Assembly: GCF_003719195.1 (NCBI RefSeq)
Contig: NZ_CP024996.1
Coordinates: forward strand, 3,658,001 to 3,722,000
DNA length: 64,000 nucleotides
Reading direction: 5' to 3'
Source of the DNA: Herbaspirillum rubrisubalbicans
Lineage (GTDB): Bacteria; Pseudomonadota; Gammaproteobacteria; Burkholderiales; Burkholderiaceae_D
Below, in pieces: positions 36,466 through 46,274 of the stretch. The notes beneath the pieces are model-generated. The model was not told where the DNA came from, searched no databases, and was given only the letters and a program-made list of their open reading frames with translations. The position numbers and the translations under genes are program-made. The stretch's first letter is position 1. Every line of letters begins with the position of its first letter.

Positions 36466-36993
36466 TCAATGGCCCGAGATTTCGGAAATCGACGTCCGCA
36501 CCACCTGCCTGGTATTCATGTCGAAATGAACGTTGAAGAGCCGGTCCTCATGCACGTAGTGATATTTCCAGTCCCACACTTCCTCATTCTTGCGGGCAAA
36601 CTGCACCACGCTGCGCGGGCGGCCAAACTCGCGGCGGATCTGGTCGGCCGTCATGCCGGCACGGATGGTGTCAAAATGCTCCTGGGTCAGCACCTGGCGG
36701 TAGTCGATCAAGGTACCGGAGGCGCCGATGGCGAACATCCAGGTACGGATGCCTTCCGGCCCCTTGGGATATTCCAGCGTCCTGGCGCCCCCGCCGTCCT
36801 CCCAGACGGTATCGGGCTGCCCCATCACGCCGCGCACGTCGGCTTCGCTGGAAATGCCCTTTTGCAACTTGTCCAAACCGAACTCCTCGATGGGATTGCC
36901 ATTGCGGTCGCAGCCGAACATGGCCAAAGCGACAAGAAAAGCCCCGCATTTGCCGGCATGGCGGCGCAGGCAGGTGAATAAAGGTTCACGCAT
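36466..36993 (-). CDS. BamE-like (SmpA/OmlA) lipoprotein
   Basis: The 175-residue protein has a lipoprotein signal ending LVALAMFGC and then two similar BamE-type repeats: LDKLQKGISSEADVRGVMGQPDTVWEDGGGARTLEYP and FDTIRAGMTADQIRREFGRPRSVVQFARKNEEVWDWKYHY. BamE proteins belong to the outer-membrane protein assembly machine, but this double-repeat form next to scpA is more likely a paralog. No ribosome site is obvious before the ATG. Confidence 0.82.
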   Translation of the reverse strand: MREPLFTCLRRHAGKCGAFLVALAMFGCDRNGNPIEEFGLDKLQKGISSEADVRGVMGQPDTVWEDGGGARTLEYPKGPEGIRTWMFAIGASGTLIDYRQVLTQEHFDTIRAGMTADQIRREFGRPRSVVQFARKNEEVWDWKYHYVHEDRLFNVHFDMNTRQVVRTSISEISGH

Positions 36994-37064
36994 AGGTAAT
37001 TGATTATCCCTGATGAAGACAAGGTAAAATACGGCTTCTGTGTAACATTTGGCCTGAAAATATC

Positions 37065-37268
37065 ATGCTCTTCGGAAAAAAGACCACTTACGTATCTGAA
37101 ATCACCCAGTTCATCGACGAACTGAAGACGAAGAACCCGAAGCTGGAAGAGTCCCAACGCGCCGGCCGCGCCCTGCTGTGGGACAAGGAGCCGCTGGACC
37201 TGGACAAGACTGCCCGTGACAAGGCCTCGCGCGTGGCGCAGCAGCCCTACGTCTACCAGAACCACTAA
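37065..37268 (+). CDS. DUF3460 family protein
   Basis: A 67-residue soluble protein (MLFGKKTTYVSEITQFIDELKTKNPKLEESQRAGRALLWDKEPLDLD) matching the DUF3460 family of betaproteobacteria. Its function is unknown. It lies nine bases before scpA, a conserved neighbour, so a role near chromosome segregation or pantothenate genes is possible but unproven. A TTGATT-N19-TAAAAT promoter candidate lies at 37000-37030. Confidence 0.85.
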   Translation: MLFGKKTTYVSEITQFIDELKTKNPKLEESQRAGRALLWDKEPLDLDKTARDKASRVAQQPYVYQNH

Positions 37269-37277
37269 GCTGTTCGC

Positions 37278-38174
37278 ATGACGGTTCCAGCAGGTGGTGC
37301 CGAACCCGCCGGCCAGGCCGGCGCGGAACCCAGCGCCGACGCCATCGATATCACTCCCGCAGGACAGCAGGACAGCACGCCCGACGTGATCGACGGCGTG
37401 GCATTGGCACGCCTGTACGGCGAGCCGCTGTTCCAGTTGCCCAATGACCTCTACATCCCGCCGGATGCGCTGGAAGTGTTCCTGGAAGCCTTTCAGGGGC
37501 CGCTGGATCTGTTGCTGTACCTGATCCGCAAGCAAAACTTCAACATCCTGGACATTCCGCTGGCGCAAGTGACCGCCCAGTACCTGGAATACGTCGAGCA
37601 GATCCGCAAGCAGAATCTGGAACTGGCCGCCGAATACCTGCTGATGGCGGCCATGCTCATCGAAATCAAGTCTCGCATGTTGCTGCCGGCCAAGAAGGTC
37701 GAGCCCGGCGAAGAGCCGGAAGACCCACGTGCCGAGCTGGTGCGCCGTCTGCTGGAATATGAACAGATCAAGCTGGCCGCCCAGGAGCTGGACCAGTTGC
37801 CGCAGGTCGGCCGCGACTACGTGCGTACCCAGGTGCATATCGAGCAGACCGTAGTCACGCGCTGGCCGGAGGTGGACATCGATGACCTCAAGGCGGTCTG
37901 GGCCGATATCTTGAAGCGTGCCAAGCTGACCCAGCATCACCACATCAGCCGCGAGGAACTCTCGGTACGCGAGCACATGACAGGGATCCTGCGGCGCCTG
38001 CAGTCGGCTCGTTTCGTGGAGTTCTCCGACCTCTTCGATCCCTCGCGCGGAGTGCCGGTGGTGGTGGTCAACTTCATCGCCCTGCTTGAGCTGGCCAAGG
38101 AAACGCTGATCGAAATCACCCAGGCCGAAGCCTTCGCGCCCATCTATGTCAGACTGTCCTACTCGCCCAGTTGA
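37278..38174 (+). CDS. scpA: Segregation and condensation protein A
   Basis: ScpA is the kleisin that bridges SMC heads in chromosome condensation. The 298-residue product has the N-terminal signature VFLEAFQGPLDLLLYLIRKQNFNILDIPLAQVTAQYLEY and the SRMLLPAKK region, and ends with a winged helix. The first ~60 residues are a variable acidic extension. scpB is not in the window. Confidence 0.93.
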   Translation: MTVPAGGAEPAGQAGAEPSADAIDITPAGQQDSTPDVIDGVALARLYGEPLFQLPNDLYIPPDALEVFLEAFQGPLDLLLYLIRKQNFNILDIPLAQVTAQYLEYVEQIRKQNLELAAEYLLMAAMLIEIKSRMLLPAKKVEPGEEPEDPRAELVRRLLEYEQIKLAAQELDQLPQVGRDYVRTQVHIEQTVVTRWPEVDIDDLKAVWADILKRAKLTQHHHISREELSVREHMTGILRRLQSARFVEFSDLFDPSRGVPVVVVNFIALLELAKETLIEITQAEAFAPIYVRLSYSPS

Positions 38175-39092
<918 letters not shown>

Positions 39093-39095
39093 ACC

Positions 39096-39989
39096 ATGCG
39101 CGTGGCGGCGCTTTTTTTCCTGCCAGGGGCGGCGGCAGCGCTGCTGGTCAGCGGTGCTGCCCACGCCAGCCTCACCGTCCAGGATGACCTGGGCCAGACG
39201 GTCACACTGGCACAACCGGCCAGACGCATCATCAGCCTGGCGCCGCACGTGACCGAACTGCTCTATGCCGCCGGTGCCGGCGCGCAGATCGTGGGCGTGA
39301 GCAATCACAGCGACTATCCCCCGCAAGCTACCCGCCTGCCGCTGCTGGGGGGCTACAACGCGCTGGACATGGAGCGCATCCTCAGCCTCAAGCCAGACCT
39401 GATCGTGGCCTGGCACAGCGGCAACAAGCCGCTGCAACTGACGCGCCTGCGCAGCTTCGGCATTCCCATCTACGAAAGCCAGCCGGCTGACTTCGGCATG
39501 ATTGCCGCCTCCCTGGAAAAGCTGGGCCACCTGGCCGGCAGCGATAGCACGGCACAAGCCGCGGCAACGGCCTTCCGTGCACGTTGGCAGCAACTGCAAT
39601 CGCAATATCAGGGCCGCTCGCCGGTGAGCGTGTTCTATCAGATCTGGAGCCAGCCGCTGATGACGCTCAACGGCCAGCACATGGTCTCTGCCGTACTGCG
39701 CCTGTGCGGCGGACGCAATATCTTCGCCGATCTGCCGCAACTGGCGCCGACGGTCAGCGTGGAGGCGGTACTGGCAGCCGATCCACAAGTCATCCTCACA
39801 CCCGGCGATGCACACGACCAGCCGCTGCAACGCTGGAAACAGTTTCCCCGCCTGCGCGCGGTGCGCGATGGGCAACTCTATACGGTCAACGCCGATTGGA
39901 TGAACCGGCCCGGGCCAAGGGTGCTGGAGGCGGCGCAGGAGGTGTGCGGGAAACTGGAGCAGGCGCGGCGGATAGCGCCTGCTCCATAA
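39096..39989 (+). CDS. btuF: Vitamin B12-binding periplasmic protein BtuF
   Basis: BtuF delivers cobalamin to BtuCD. The 297-residue protein has a signal peptide (MRVAALFFLPGAAAALLVSGAAHA) and a helical-backbone binding fold: RRIISLAPHVTELLYAAGAGAQIVGVSNHSDYP, DMERILSLKPDLIVAWHSGN and LCGGRNIFADLPQLAPTVSVEAVLAADPQVIL. It starts three bases after panC, while the other btu genes are on the opposite strand beyond an outer-membrane protein gene. A siderophore-binding role is less likely given btuBCD nearby. Confidence 0.88.
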   Translation: MRVAALFFLPGAAAALLVSGAAHASLTVQDDLGQTVTLAQPARRIISLAPHVTELLYAAGAGAQIVGVSNHSDYPPQATRLPLLGGYNALDMERILSLKPDLIVAWHSGNKPLQLTRLRSFGIPIYESQPADFGMIAASLEKLGHLAGSDSTAQAAATAFRARWQQLQSQYQGRSPVSVFYQIWSQPLMTLNGQHMVSAVLRLCGGRNIFADLPQLAPTVSVEAVLAADPQVILTPGDAHDQPLQRWKQFPRLRAVRDGQLYTVNADWMNRPGPRVLEAAQEVCGKLEQARRIAPAP

Positions 39990-40021
39990 GAGACATCCCT
40001 TGCAGGAGAACACGCCCAAAA

Positions 40022-40048
40022 AAAATCCCTCCACCAAGGAGGGATTTT
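40022..40048. terminator. Bidirectional terminator between btuF and the barrel protein gene
   Basis: AAAATCCCTCC-ACCAA-GGAGGGATTTT forms an 11-base stem. The A-run on its left gives eight T on the minus strand, so it is strongest for the minus-strand gene. Confidence 0.9.
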
Positions 40049-40078
40049 CAAGACCTGCAAACTGCAGATAATTGTTTC

Positions 40079-40678
40079 TTAGAACTTGTACTTCACACCA
40101 ACCGAATACAGGTTCGCTTTGTTGTCACTTTCGCCGCCCAGTTTCTCCAAACGAGTGTAACCCACGCGGATACCGACGTTCTGGGAGACGCTGAAATCGT
40201 AGCCCAGGCCATACAGGTAGCCGGTGCCGCTTTCGGAGCTGCTGGCGCTCAGGCTGCTATTGACGATATTGATCTTGTAGTCGACGGAAGAATGCGTCAC
40301 ACCTGCCTTCAGGTACAGGCCCGGCACGAATTCGGTGAACTTGTAGATCACGGACAGATCGCCGCCCTTGACGCTGGCCTTGGCGTTGTAGCGCACGCTA
40401 CCGGTGCGGTTGGAGCCGTCTTGCTTGAAATCATCGGTCGCGAAGTAGGCCAGTTCCACAGCGAAGTTCTTGTTAAACTGATAACCGACCAAAGCGCGCA
40501 GGGTAGCAGCCTCGTTGGTTTCGGAGGTCTTGAAACCGCCAATGGGAGGACTAATGCCGTCAATGGTGGTGATCCCGCCTTCCAGGCCCAGATAGACGCC
40601 GCTATCTACGGTCTGTGCTGCCACCGAACCGGCGGCCATCATGGTGGCCATTGCTGCAACTGCAATATTTTTCTTCAT
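40079..40678 (-). CDS. Outer-membrane beta-barrel protein (OmpA-type small porin family)
   Basis: The 199-residue protein has a signal peptide (MKKNIAVAAMATMMAAGSVAAQ) and alternating beta-strands such as LRALVGYQFNKNFAVELAYFA and GIRVGYTRLEKLGG, ending in a terminal phenylalanine (YSVGVKYKF), the outer-membrane insertion signal. This is an 8-strand barrel of the OmpA/OmpW size class without a peptidoglycan domain. Its role may be structural or small-solute related. It has its own terminator. Confidence 0.85.
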   Translation of the reverse strand: MKKNIAVAAMATMMAAGSVAAQTVDSGVYLGLEGGITTIDGISPPIGGFKTSETNEAATLRALVGYQFNKNFAVELAYFATDDFKQDGSNRTGSVRYNAKASVKGGDLSVIYKFTEFVPGLYLKAGVTHSSVDYKINIVNSSLSASSSESGTGYLYGLGYDFSVSQNVGIRVGYTRLEKLGGESDNKANLYSVGVKYKF

Positions 40679-40874
40679 TCCTGATTATCCCTAGATATTA
40701 TTTGTCAGTATTACGTCAGGGTTTTCCCCGGCGACGATTATATCGGGAGGTGAGAATTCGTAAATATCAGTAAAGAGATTTCTCGTCGCTTATGACGATT
40801 TTTTGTCTAAATACAACATATTTTCCACAAAGAATATGAAGAGGTTTTCAATCGATGCGGCTCGCCCCGCGGCC

Positions 40875-41645
40875 CTACCGTGCCACGAACACCACGCCGT
40901 CCGGGCTTTCGACGGGTACGAAACGACAACCGAAGGCTGTTTCCAGCAACGCCGGCTGCATGACGCTCTCCACCTGACCCGCCTGGGCAGAGGAGCCATT
41001 GAGCAGCAGGATATGCGAGGCGAAATGTCTTGCCAGATTAATATCGTGACAACTCGCCACAACCGCTTTTCCCTGCTGCGCGAGCCCCTGCAACAATTGC
41101 ATTACCTGTAATTGCGCGGCGATGTCCTGATGCGAGGTGGGTTCGTCCAGCAGATACAGCGCAGGCGCCTGGACCAACAAGGTGGCCAGCGCCACGCGCT
41201 GCCGTTCACCGCCAGACAGACACAGCAGATCCTGTCCGCCGAGGTGGGGCAGCCCAACCTGCTGCAGCGCCTGCCGTGCCAAGGCCATGTCGCCAAGCGT
41301 GCCACCCCAGCCATCGCCGTGCGCAAAGCGGCCGGCCATGATGGCATCCAGCACCGGTAGCGAAAAAGCATCCTGTTGATGTTGCAGCACCAGCCCGCGC
41401 TGCAAGGCTAGTTGCAACGGCGACAGTGACGACAACTCTTGCCCCTGCAGAGCAATCTGGCCTCCATAAGGATGCAAGCCAGCCAACGTGTGGAGCAGAC
41501 TGCTCTTGCCCACCCCGTTGCGGCCCAGCACGCACCAGAATTCACCGGCAGCGACCTGCCAGTCCAGACCTCGCAGCAAGACCTGTGCTCCGGCGCACAC
41601 CGTGAGCTGGCGCGTCTGCAAGAGGACAGGTGAAGAAATCTTCAT
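40875..41645 (-). CDS. btuD: Vitamin B12 ABC importer ATP-binding protein
   Basis: The 256-residue ATPase has Walker A VLGRNGVGKSSLLHTLAGL, signature CLSGGERQRVALATLL and Walker B ALYLLDEPTSHQDIAAQ. It overlaps btuC by four bases (ATGA), so the two are translationally coupled. Family (FecE/BtuD) and context with btuB, btuC and the riboswitch fix the substrate as cobalamin. Confidence 0.92.
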   Translation of the reverse strand: MKISSPVLLQTRQLTVCAGAQVLLRGLDWQVAAGEFWCVLGRNGVGKSSLLHTLAGLHPYGGQIALQGQELSSLSPLQLALQRGLVLQHQQDAFSLPVLDAIMAGRFAHGDGWGGTLGDMALARQALQQVGLPHLGGQDLLCLSGGERQRVALATLLVQAPALYLLDEPTSHQDIAAQLQVMQLLQGLAQQGKAVVASCHDINLARHFASHILLLNGSSAQAGQVESVMQPALLETAFGCRFVPVESPDGVVFVAR

Positions 41646-42625
41646 ACGCGGCTCCGCGCCAGCAGCCAGAGGAACACCGGCACCCCGATCAGCGCCGTAA
41701 TCACCCCCACCGGCAACTGCACCGGCGCCACCACCGTGCGTGCCAACAAGTCCGCCAGGGTCAGCGCCGCACCACCGGCCAGTACCGAGGCCGGCAGCAG
41801 CAAGCGCTGCTCGTTGCCGATCACCAGGCGCAGCCCATGCGGCACCACCAAGCCGACAAAACCGATGGTGCCCGCCATGGCCACTGCCACCGCCGTACAG
41901 GCCGCGGCCACGCACAAGCTCATCACGCGCAAACGCAACACCGGCACCCCCAGCAATTGCGCAAAGGCATCGCCGCGCGCCAGCAAGTTCAGCGACGGTG
42001 CATGACGCAGCGTCCACAGCAGCGCCAGCAGCAACACCAGTGCTGCCAGTGGCAACAGACGTCCATCGTCGAGGTCGCCGATCAACCAGAACACCATGCC
42101 GCGCAGTTGCGCATCGGGCGCGACCGACAGCGCCAGCGAAATGAGCGCCCCGAAACCGGCGGCCAGCATCACCCCGGTCAGCAACAGGCGCTGGCTGGAG
42201 AGCAAGGGCGAAATCGCCAGGTGCCGCAATGACTGGCGCACCAGCCCGAACAGCAGCAGCATGGCCAGGCCGGCCCCCAGCAAGGCACCCGGCGCGGTGA
42301 CCAGTTGCAGCGGCCAGCCCAGTGGCAGGGCCACCAGCATGGCCAGCAAGGCGCCCGCCGCCGAACCACCGGATAGCCCCAGCACATAAGGATCCGCCAG
42401 GGGATTGCGCAACAGGATCTGCATCAGCGCCCCCGACAAGGCCAGCGCCCCACCTACCGCGAAAGCGGTCAGCGCCCGCGGCACGCGCAGCGACAGCAGC
42501 AGCGCCACGCTGTCGGCGGGGGCCGATGGACGCAGGCAGCCGGTACTGCCGCATAGCGTGGCTGCCGACAGGGCCAGCAAGGACAGCAGCAGCAAGCCGC
42601 ACAGCACGGGCAGGTAAGATCGCAT
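41642..42625 (-). CDS. btuC: Vitamin B12 ABC importer permease
   Basis: The FecCD/BtuC-type permease (~327 residues) has about ten membrane helices and the family segments RVPRALTAFAVGGALALSGALMQILLRNPLADPYVLGLSGGSAAGALLA and GTIGFVGLVVPHGLRLVIG. Start at ATG 42625 is preferred to a GTG at 42631. It lies 49 bases after btuB. Confidence 0.93.
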   Translation of the reverse strand: MRSYLPVLCGLLLLSLLALSAATLCGSTGCLRPSAPADSVALLLSLRVPRALTAFAVGGALALSGALMQILLRNPLADPYVLGLSGGSAAGALLAMLVALPLGWPLQLVTAPGALLGAGLAMLLLFGLVRQSLRHLAISPLLSSQRLLLTGVMLAAGFGALISLALSVAPDAQLRGMVFWLIGDLDDGRLLPLAALVLLLALLWTLRHAPSLNLLARGDAFAQLLGVPVLRLRVMSLCVAAACTAVAVAMAGTIGFVGLVVPHGLRLVIGNEQRLLLPASVLAGGAALTLADLLARTVVAPVQLPVGVITALIGVPVFLWLLARSRV

Positions 42626-42674
42626 CGGCACCAGGCTAGGTCGAGAAAAAGATGAAGAAAAGTTCAGTTCCGCC

Positions 42675-44663
42675 TCAGAAGTCGTAGCGGGCAGTGAATT
42701 TTATCGCCCGACCGTCTTCCGGGTAGATGCCGGAGACCGCACCGCCACTGCAATCATAGGCCTGCGAGTAATACTTGCGATTGGCCAGGTTGGTCCCGGT
42801 CACGGCGAACTCCCAGGCGCTGACCCGCAGTGCATAACGGGCATCGAAGCTGGTAAAGGAGGGCATCCGGGCGCAGGTATTGGCGAAATCATTACCCATG
42901 CGCTGGCGATCCACCCAGCGCGCGCCGACATCGGCACTGTGCTGGCCGGACTTCCAGTTGATCCGGGTCGACAAGGTATTGGCCGGCACCAGCGCCAGTT
43001 GCTTGCCGCTGTTGTCGCCCTCATCGAAGCGCGCATTGATGTGCTGGTAGGTGGCGCTCCATCCCAGGGTTTCGCTCAGTTGTACGCGCCCTTCCAGTTC
43101 TACGCCCTGGTGGCGAGTCGCGGCCAGGTTGCTGTTGGCGCCGAAGCCGCCATTGGCGGTCGGATCGTAATACAGCTCATCGCGCACACGATGACGGAAC
43201 CAGCGCAGCGTCAGCTGGCGCGCGGCATTGCCCAGGGTGGCGCCCAGTTCCAGATCATGCGAGACCTGGGGCTTGAGCACGGCGCCGGTGGGCAAGGCGG
43301 TGAAGCCGTTTTCGTCGGGCGTGGCCAGGCGGTAGCTCTGGCCGATCTTGGTGAAGCCGCGCAGCAAAGGCAGCGGCGCATAGCTGGCTTGCACGTCCCA
43401 GGCATTGACCGCGCTGGTGCGACCGTAGGCGCCGGAATTGCTCTGCTGGGTGAACAGTTCGCGTCGCACGCCGGCGGCCAGACGGGCATTGTGGTCGAAC
43501 TCGATCTCATCGCGCAGGTAGAGCGCCTTGGAATGCTGGGAGGCGTCGCTGTTGCCATAACTGGCATTGTTGAAGGAACTCCATTCGGCCAGGTCGATGC
43601 CGGCAATGGCTTCGTTCTTCCACGGACCACGCTCGATCAAGTGGCGCAGGCGCGGCGAGAATTGCGTGCTGCGGATGTTGACCTGCGAACTTGAGCCGCT
43701 GCTGACATAGGTGGAGCGGGCAATCTTTTCGCGATGCGCCAGTTCGGCAGCGACGTCGAAGGCGCCGAAGCGGCGTTCCAGGAAGGCCGTGATGCTGTCG
43801 TTATCATAAGAACCATGGTCCAGCGGCTTGGTGGTCTGGCGTGCATTGGCGTCATATTGTGCCTGACTCAGGCTCCCAGGCAGGCCGAAATCGGCACGTG
43901 CCAGGTTGGCGCGCAAACCGAAGCGCCAATCGCTGGCGAACCATTGGACCGTGGTCGCGAAGTTTTCCTGGTTGGCGCGGCTGTTGTCGCGCCAGTTGTC
44001 GGCGTGCGACTTGCCATAGCTGGCATCGATGGACATATTGCCCCAAGCGCGCGCGAGCACTGCCTGGCCGGCGCGCAGGCCATTGCTGCCCACCTCGCCC
44101 AATACCGTGCCATGCCCGGCATTGGCTTGCGGACGACGCGTGATGATCTGGATGGTGCCGCCGGTGGCGCCGCTGCCATACAACACGCTGCTGCCGCCGC
44201 GCACGATCTCGATGCGTTCGATACTCTCGATGGGAATCGAGGACAGCAGTGGCGTGCTTAATTCATTTTCGGAAATGCGCACGCCATCGACCAGCACCAC
44301 CATGTTCTGGTCGCCATTGGTACCGAAGCCGCGCAGGTCCAGCGGGAAATCCTGCGGGCCAGCGAGGCTCTGGCGGCCATAGACGCCGCCCAGCTTGCGG
44401 ATCGCTTCATTGGCATTGTCGATGCCGGCCTCACGGATCTGTTCGGCCGTGATGACGGTAGCGGCCACCGGCGCAAAGGCCGGGTCATTAGGGAAACGCC
44501 AGGCCGAGACCACCACCGCCGACAGCGGCTGGGCGAGGTCGGCGGTGGCGGCACCCGCCCAGCAAGCCGGAATCAGAGTCGACAGGATCAGCGCAGTGGA
44601 GGTGCGCAGGACAAAACGAGGACGCGGACCGTCGTGACGGACCGGAAAAGCAGCAATAGACAT
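42675..44663 (-). CDS. btuB: TonB-dependent vitamin B12 receptor
   Basis: The 662-residue outer-membrane receptor has a signal peptide, an N-terminal plug (SAVVVSAWRFPNDPAFAPVAATVITAEQIREAGIDNANEAIRKLGGVYGRQS) with a TonB-box-like stretch, and a 22-strand barrel ending RAIKFTARYDF with terminal phenylalanine. A cobalamin riboswitch just upstream identifies the substrate as B12. The start at 44663 (MSIAAF) is in frame with the signal peptide. Confidence 0.93.
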   Translation of the reverse strand: MSIAAFPVRHDGPRPRFVLRTSTALILSTLIPACWAGAATADLAQPLSAVVVSAWRFPNDPAFAPVAATVITAEQIREAGIDNANEAIRKLGGVYGRQSLAGPQDFPLDLRGFGTNGDQNMVVLVDGVRISENELSTPLLSSIPIESIERIEIVRGGSSVLYGSGATGGTIQIITRRPQANAGHGTVLGEVGSNGLRAGQAVLARAWGNMSIDASYGKSHADNWRDNSRANQENFATTVQWFASDWRFGLRANLARADFGLPGSLSQAQYDANARQTTKPLDHGSYDNDSITAFLERRFGAFDVAAELAHREKIARSTYVSSGSSSQVNIRSTQFSPRLRHLIERGPWKNEAIAGIDLAEWSSFNNASYGNSDASQHSKALYLRDEIEFDHNARLAAGVRRELFTQQSNSGAYGRTSAVNAWDVQASYAPLPLLRGFTKIGQSYRLATPDENGFTALPTGAVLKPQVSHDLELGATLGNAARQLTLRWFRHRVRDELYYDPTANGGFGANSNLAATRHQGVELEGRVQLSETLGWSATYQHINARFDEGDNSGKQLALVPANTLSTRINWKSGQHSADVGARWVDRQRMGNDFANTCARMPSFTSFDARYALRVSAWEFAVTGTNLANRKYYSQAYDCSGGAVSGIYPEDGRAIKFTARYDF

Positions 44664-44763
44664 GAACAAGAGACTCGATGAAGGTGTGCAGCCTGCCTCC
44701 CCGCAGGCCGCAATCAACGGAAAACCGCTGCGGCCTGGGCCATGCGCGGCATCCTCCTGGTTT

Positions 44764-44985
44764 GGCCGGTCTCCGGGCTGCAGGCACGACCATCAGCCTT
44801 CCCATGCGGTGCAACCCGAGATCGGAGATCGCGCAACATGCACAGTGGCGTCAAAGATGGTGTTGCCGGCCAAACGCAACGTGTCTTCACGTTGCAGCCG
44901 GCGCCTGGTTACCGTTGCGGGGGCAGCACACCTTGACCTGGTCACCCACCTGTTGCGGGCAGCCTGGCGTGTGTTTCCCGTTTAA
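44764..44985 (-). promoter_or_regulatory. Cobalamin riboswitch
   Basis: On the minus strand the elements occur in order: AACGGGAA near the 5' end, GTGCTGCCCCCGCAACGGTAA, GCCACTG (the B12-box half), GGGAAGGCTGATG and GCCCGGAGACCGGCC. This is the adenosylcobalamin riboswitch core and lies ~100 bases before btuB. It should shut off btuBCD when cobalamin is plentiful. Confidence 0.95.
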
Positions 44986-45025
44986 CTGCCGGCACGAACA
45001 CGCCAGCGGGCACCAAAACCGCGCC

Positions 45026-45054
45026 ATTGTAGGCGTGCGGCGTGGACACCACAA
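45026..45054 (-). promoter_or_regulatory. Promoter of the btuBCD operon
   Basis: On the minus strand TTGTGG-N17-TACAAT lies about 40 bases before the start of the riboswitch. Confidence 0.7.
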
Positions 45055-45101
45055 GCTACCCGGACCAGGTGATGTAAATCAGCACAAGCCGGGCCGACGC
45101 A

Positions 45102-45129
45102 TTGCTTTCAGGAAAAACCCGGATAAAAT
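45102..45129 (+). promoter_or_regulatory. Candidate promoter of cheZ-cheA
   Basis: TTGCTT-N16-TAAAAT on the plus strand lies about 395 bases before cheZ. A 7-base inverted repeat ATTCGAT-TTTCTT-ATCGAAT (45150-45169) lies just downstream and could be an operator. Confidence 0.45.
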
Positions 45130-45524
45130 CCGTCTCTTATATAGAATAAATTCGATTTTCTTATCGAATATCTTTTTTATTTTTGCCTGGTCAGGATGTT
45201 GGCAAAGGTCGAAAAATTGAAACAAATGGGGGATTTCACTCGCTGTTTAGCCGATGAGATGGCCGCAAGCGGCCCTATACTCGGCGCCATGGCATCGTCG
45301 ACCCGTGGACCCGCTGCCTGGTCCGCTGGCCTCACCTGTCATCCCTGAATCGTTGTCGTGGTCTGCGAGCCTTCAGACTCTGCCTCTGCCTGCCGATATC
45401 TTTTGGGTATCGAAGGCAAGGCAGTTGCTGTGCCTCCCGGAACGACGTATTTGATCCGCCTACGGGCAATTTGCACAGCAGTGCGCCGCCGAGCGCACCC
45501 AATTTGTTGGGAGAATCAGTAATC
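45130..45524. other. Long leader or gap before cheZ
   Basis: This ~395-base stretch has no convincing gene. It holds the inverted repeat at 45150-45169 followed by an AT-rich T-run (45171-45184), which could end short transcripts, and another imperfect repeat CGATATC-TTTTG-GGTATCG near 45397. Confidence 0.4.
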
Positions 45525-46274
45525 ATGAGCGACGACGTTGATCTGGAAGCATTGTTTGACGAAATTTCCGCACAAACGCTACCGGGCATGACCGCCAGCG
45601 ACGGCGGTGCTGCCGCACCGGCCGGGACCGAACCGGCAGCCGACAGTGCCCAGCCGGATGCCGAGGACCAGAGCGACAAACCCATGTATGAACGCCTGGG
45701 CGGCATCGTGCGTCTGTTGCACGACTCGATGCGCGAACTGGGGTATGACCGCTCGCTGACCGACGTGGCCGAACAGATCGGCGACGCCCAGAGCCGCCTG
45801 GAACACATCGCCACGCTCACCGAACAAGCCGCCAACAAGGTGCTCAATGCCCTGGACTCCGGGATGCCGGCCCAGGACCGCCTGCAGGAACAGGCCAAGG
45901 ACATCAACGCCCGTTGGACCAAGCTCTATGCCGGCCAGATGAGTATCGACGAATTCAAGGCGTTGGCGGGCGACTCGCAGAAATTCTCCAGCTCGGTCAT
46001 GGAATCGACCGAAGCAGAAAAAGCCCGCATGTTGGAAATCATGATGGCCCAGGACTTCCAGGACATCACCGGCCAGTTGATCAAGAAGATCGTGGCCATC
46101 ACCGCCACCGCCGAGCGCGAGCTGGCGCAATTGCTGCGCGACAATGCCCCACCCGAGGTGAAGGCGCAGATGGATGCGGAAAAACCGGTTTCCCTGATGA
46201 ATGGTCCGTCCGTGGGGGGCACCGCCATGGCACAGGACGATGTGGACGACTTACTCGATAGCCTGGGGTTCTAA
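45525..46274 (+). CDS. cheZ: Protein phosphatase CheZ
   Basis: CheZ removes phosphate from CheY-P. The 249-residue protein has the four-helix-bundle motif MMAQDFQDITGQLIKKI with the catalytic aspartate/glutamine pair. Its C-terminal peptide AQDDVDDLLDSLGF is nearly identical to the CheY-binding tail of E. coli CheZ. An acidic N-terminus precedes the bundle. The stop overlaps cheA by one base. No cheY gene is in the window. Confidence 0.95.
   Translation: MSDDVDLEALFDEISAQTLPGMTASDGGAAAPAGTEPAADSAQPDAEDQSDKPMYERLGGIVRLLHDSMRELGYDRSLTDVAEQIGDAQSRLEHIATLTEQAANKVLNALDSGMPAQDRLQEQAKDINARWTKLYAGQMSIDEFKALAGDSQKFSSSVMESTEAEKARMLEIMMAQDFQDITGQLIKKIVAITATAERELAQLLRDNAPPEVKAQMDAEKPVSLMNGPSVGGTAMAQDDVDDLLDSLGF

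Noticed and set aside
45243..45256. GCCGATGA as a flagellar (FliA) promoter for cheZ
   Set aside because: The -10-like element has no matching TAAAGTTT-type -35 at the right spacing.
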